Positions 31,468-32,945 of a stretch of 32,945 nt of DNA are shown piece by piece. Source of the stretch: Neorhizobium vignae. Its GTDB lineage: Bacteria > Pseudomonadota > Alphaproteobacteria > Rhizobiales > Rhizobiaceae. The position numbers were made by a program, and so were the translations under genes. The first letter of the stretch is position 1. The number at the start of each line of letters is the position of its first letter. The notes below the pieces were generated by a model. The model searched no databases, was not told the origin of the DNA, and worked only from the letters and a program-made list of their open reading frames with translations. The stretch spans positions 1-32,945 of the forward strand of contig NZ_JNNU01000036.1 of the NCBI RefSeq assembly GCF_000732195.1, in the 5' to 3' direction.

Positions 31468-32199
31468 TCATTGGTGACGGTGGCGGACGAGTTGTTCATG
31501 TTTTGCCAAAGCCCTATCGAGCAGGTCAGCGTCCTTTGATCCTATCCGCCATCGTACGCTTAGGAGTAACCTGCGTATCTCCTGACTGAGCAGCCAGGTC
31601 CTCGTTTCCTGGAGAGTACTGTCGGACGCTTCCATCCAGTACCCTCGCTCAAAAGGGTCGCTCGCGAACGGGAGTTCGGAAAGTATCAGGTGCGCAAGTT
31701 GTAGGGCGCAGAAGTCGTTGTTTGACGTTTCGATCTCGATGAGGAGTTTATTAGGATCAATGTTCAGTATCGCGAGGCCGACAAGCCACTTATTCGCAGA
31801 GTATTTGTCCGGGTGTTGCCTGAGCGCATGTCCACACGCTTCTGCAAAGATTTGTTCGACGACATGCTTCTGGTTCTGCGGCCAGGCAAGCCAGTCTGCC
31901 GCCTTCAGCTTCAGAGCGATGACTTCAGGCTCAACGACAGCAGAGTCCACTGAAAGGTCCAGCAGGCGTGGAAGGAAATGCTTATAATCGTCAACAGTCC
32001 CTACGGTCGTCAGTGCAGCCGCAGCGTATTCCTGTAAGTCCTCAACTTCCAGAAGCCTCAATGGCTTGGACGTCAGTCGCTTCAGTAGCTTCTCCGGATT
32101 GCGCAGCGGTGAGGTTTCAAGGGCCGTTGGCTTGCGATAGTGAGCGAAGGCTTCATAGCCTTGATCAAGAAGTCGTCGTAGCGTCGGGGTGAGGTGCAT
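31468..32199 (-). CDS. Unrecognised 243-aa helical protein
   Basis: The protein starts MHLTPTLRRLLDQGYEAFAH and has YRKPTALETSPLRNPEKLLK, LTSKPLRLLEVEDLQEYAAA, ALTTVGTVDDYKHFLPRLLD and VIALKLKAADWLAWPQNQKH; almost everything is predicted helix. I recall this as a conserved hypothetical family (SPLR and DYKHFLPR being fixed blocks) but know no function. The ATG at 32199 lies inside the first of two 19-bp direct repeats, and no ribosome site is visible upstream. Length and conservation suggest an intact gene. Confidence 0.65.
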   Translation of the reverse strand: MHLTPTLRRLLDQGYEAFAHYRKPTALETSPLRNPEKLLKRLTSKPLRLLEVEDLQEYAAAALTTVGTVDDYKHFLPRLLDLSVDSAVVEPEVIALKLKAADWLAWPQNQKHVVEQIFAEACGHALRQHPDKYSANKWLVGLAILNIDPNKLLIEIETSNNDFCALQLAHLILSELPFASDPFERGYWMEASDSTLQETRTWLLSQEIRRLLLSVRWRIGSKDADLLDRALAKHEQLVRHRHQ

Positions 32200-32235
32200 C
32201 GAACTCAGGCGGGTGTATCGAACTCAGGCGGGTGT
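32198..32235. repeat. Two adjacent copies of a 19-bp direct repeat
   Basis: ATCGAACTCAGGCGGGTGT occurs at 32198-32216 and 32217-32235, overlapping the start codon of the minus-strand gene and replacing its leader region. It resembles in form (19-bp tandem pair), not in sequence, the repeat at 6928-6965 at the other end of the array. Confidence 0.85.
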
Positions 32236-32555
32236 ATGGGCGGCTTTTCTCCTTTAGCATCAATCGCCCTAACCGGCCATTGCGTCAGCTATAGGCCGAA
32301 AGGCTTAATCATATCCTTCCCTGGGAATCACGTGACATGAAACTCCGATTATTGCGACCGCCGGAATTCCAGGCACAACCTCCATCTGAAGGTTGGCAAA
32401 TCCGGACATGAGTTCAGAGCTGCGCTAAAAGGGAGCTAAAGGGCGCAGCACCCTGCCTCAAGGGGACGGCCGTTTCGCAGCGAAGTCCGGGCTACCGTGG
32501 CATCAAGGCCGCAGGGTACACGCTTAAGCTCTTGCGATGCCCAGATCTGTGTTTC
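32236..32555. other. Gene-free stretch between the array and the IS21-type element
   Basis: I see no convincing gene in these 320 bases. The only structures are a short GC-rich part (about 32440-32515) with a possible stem around CAAGGGGACGGCC, and scattered purine runs. Open frames on the minus strand here have the composition of shadows. Confidence 0.5.
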
Positions 32556-32945
32556 GGCGTGGAATATTGACCCCTCTGGCGGGGTGACTGGCGTCCAATT
32601 TTGACCCCCCACCTGTTTCGTCTGACCATCCGTCTTTTGCTGGAGGATGGAGGGGGAGTTGAAGCGAGTGGATACGATTGCGCGTGTTCGCCGGGCCTTC
32701 CATGTGCAGGGCTGGTCAGTGAAGAAGATCGTCCGGGAGCTGCATGTGTCCCGCAACACGGTGCGCAAGATACTGCGATCCGAGGAGACTGACTTTTCTT
32801 ACGAGCGAGAACGGCAGCCACTGCCGAAGACCGGGGCTTGGAAGGCCGAGATCGAGCGCTTTCTGGCCGCGAACGAAGCAAGCCCTCTCGTGAACGGCTG
32901 ACGCTGATCCGGATTTACGAAGAGCTTCGAGCGCTGGGTTACGAC
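32556..32945 (+). mobile_element. Left end of an IS21-family element, truncated by the window
   Basis: Two related sub-terminal repeats, AATATTGACCCCTC (about 32564) and AATTTTGACCCCCC (about 32598), are the usual multiple end-repeats of IS21-like elements. They are followed by istA at 32647. The exact outer end is not determined. Confidence 0.7.
32647..32945 (+). pseudogene. istA: IS21-family transposase istA, 5' part, frameshifted and cut by the window end
   Basis: The frame from 32647 reads KRVDTIARVRRAFHVQGWSV, KKIVRELHVSRNTVRKILRS and KTGAWKAEIERFLAANEA, the N-terminal helix-turn-helix region of IstA proteins. At about 32888 it would stop (TGA at 32899-32901), while the frame that fits the family (RERLTLIRIYEELRALGYD) continues one base out of phase from 32889 to the window edge. 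One base therefore appears to be missing. IstA is the DDE transposase of IS21 and works with the ATPase IstB, which would lie outside. Confidence 0.85.

Noticed and set aside
6960..32945. Integrative element with integrase and att sites at ssrA
   Set aside because: tmRNA genes are common integration sites, but no integrase is visible and I found no att duplication at the right end of the window. The far boundary may lie outside.

Overview
The window looks like a chromosome segment of a Rhizobiales bacterium, most likely Rhizobiaceae (Rhizobium/Agrobacterium/Neorhizobium type). The left 6.9 kb carries the evidence: a large alphaproteobacterial AsmA-like gene, the co-directional trio SspB / DUF4169 / ribbon-helix-helix protein, and a circularly permuted (two-piece) tmRNA gene whose tag reads ANDNNAKGYALAA. 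This part is GC-rich with typical rhizobial codon use.

Layout. (1) 1-4563, plus strand: the 3' end of an FAD-linked oxidase gene and a 1232-residue AsmA-family protein. (2) 4591-5638, minus strand: RHH protein, DUF4169 protein and the ClpXP adaptor SspB. (3) 5762-about 6860, minus strand: three tandem ssrA (tmRNA) copies on an exact 390-bp period. The middle copy is a chimera of the two outer ones. SspB recognises the tag that ssrA encodes, so a trans-translation/proteolysis module sits together here. (4) About 6.9-32.2 kb: a lower-GC accessory region with about 35 small genes on both strands, mostly singletons with their own spacers, and almost no housekeeping function.

The recognisable accessory families are polymorphic-toxin immunity types: Imm50 (two copies, one frameshifted), Imm40, an Imm33/DUF2185-like protein, a SUKH (SMI1/KNR4) domain fused to another immunity-like domain, barstar, Imm8, DUF4375/DMP19, RraB-like, DUF6678-like, an LRR protein and a TPR protein. 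About twenty further genes have no family I can name but have the same size and context. No toxin gene (Rhs, CdiA, VgrG, LXG, MuF or a nuclease tip) is visible. I read the region as an orphan immunity-gene array, a bank of antidotes against competitors' effectors, rather than a set of toxin/immunity pairs. That reading is inference.

Mobile DNA punctuates the array: a decayed IS5-family element (7.57-8.33 kb), an IS5-type remnant (11.3-11.5 kb), an IS66 transposase split around an unrelated gene (15.86-17.35 kb), a complete-looking IS630 element with a TA duplication (27,980-29,018) and the left end of an IS21-family element with a frameshifted istA running off the window. A degenerate short motif of the form CTTCGCGCCAtnwGCGGTCATTGC recurs between cassettes, nearly always in the same orientation. 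Several genes show one-base frameshifts. Most family calls rest on remembered patterns, not on searches.
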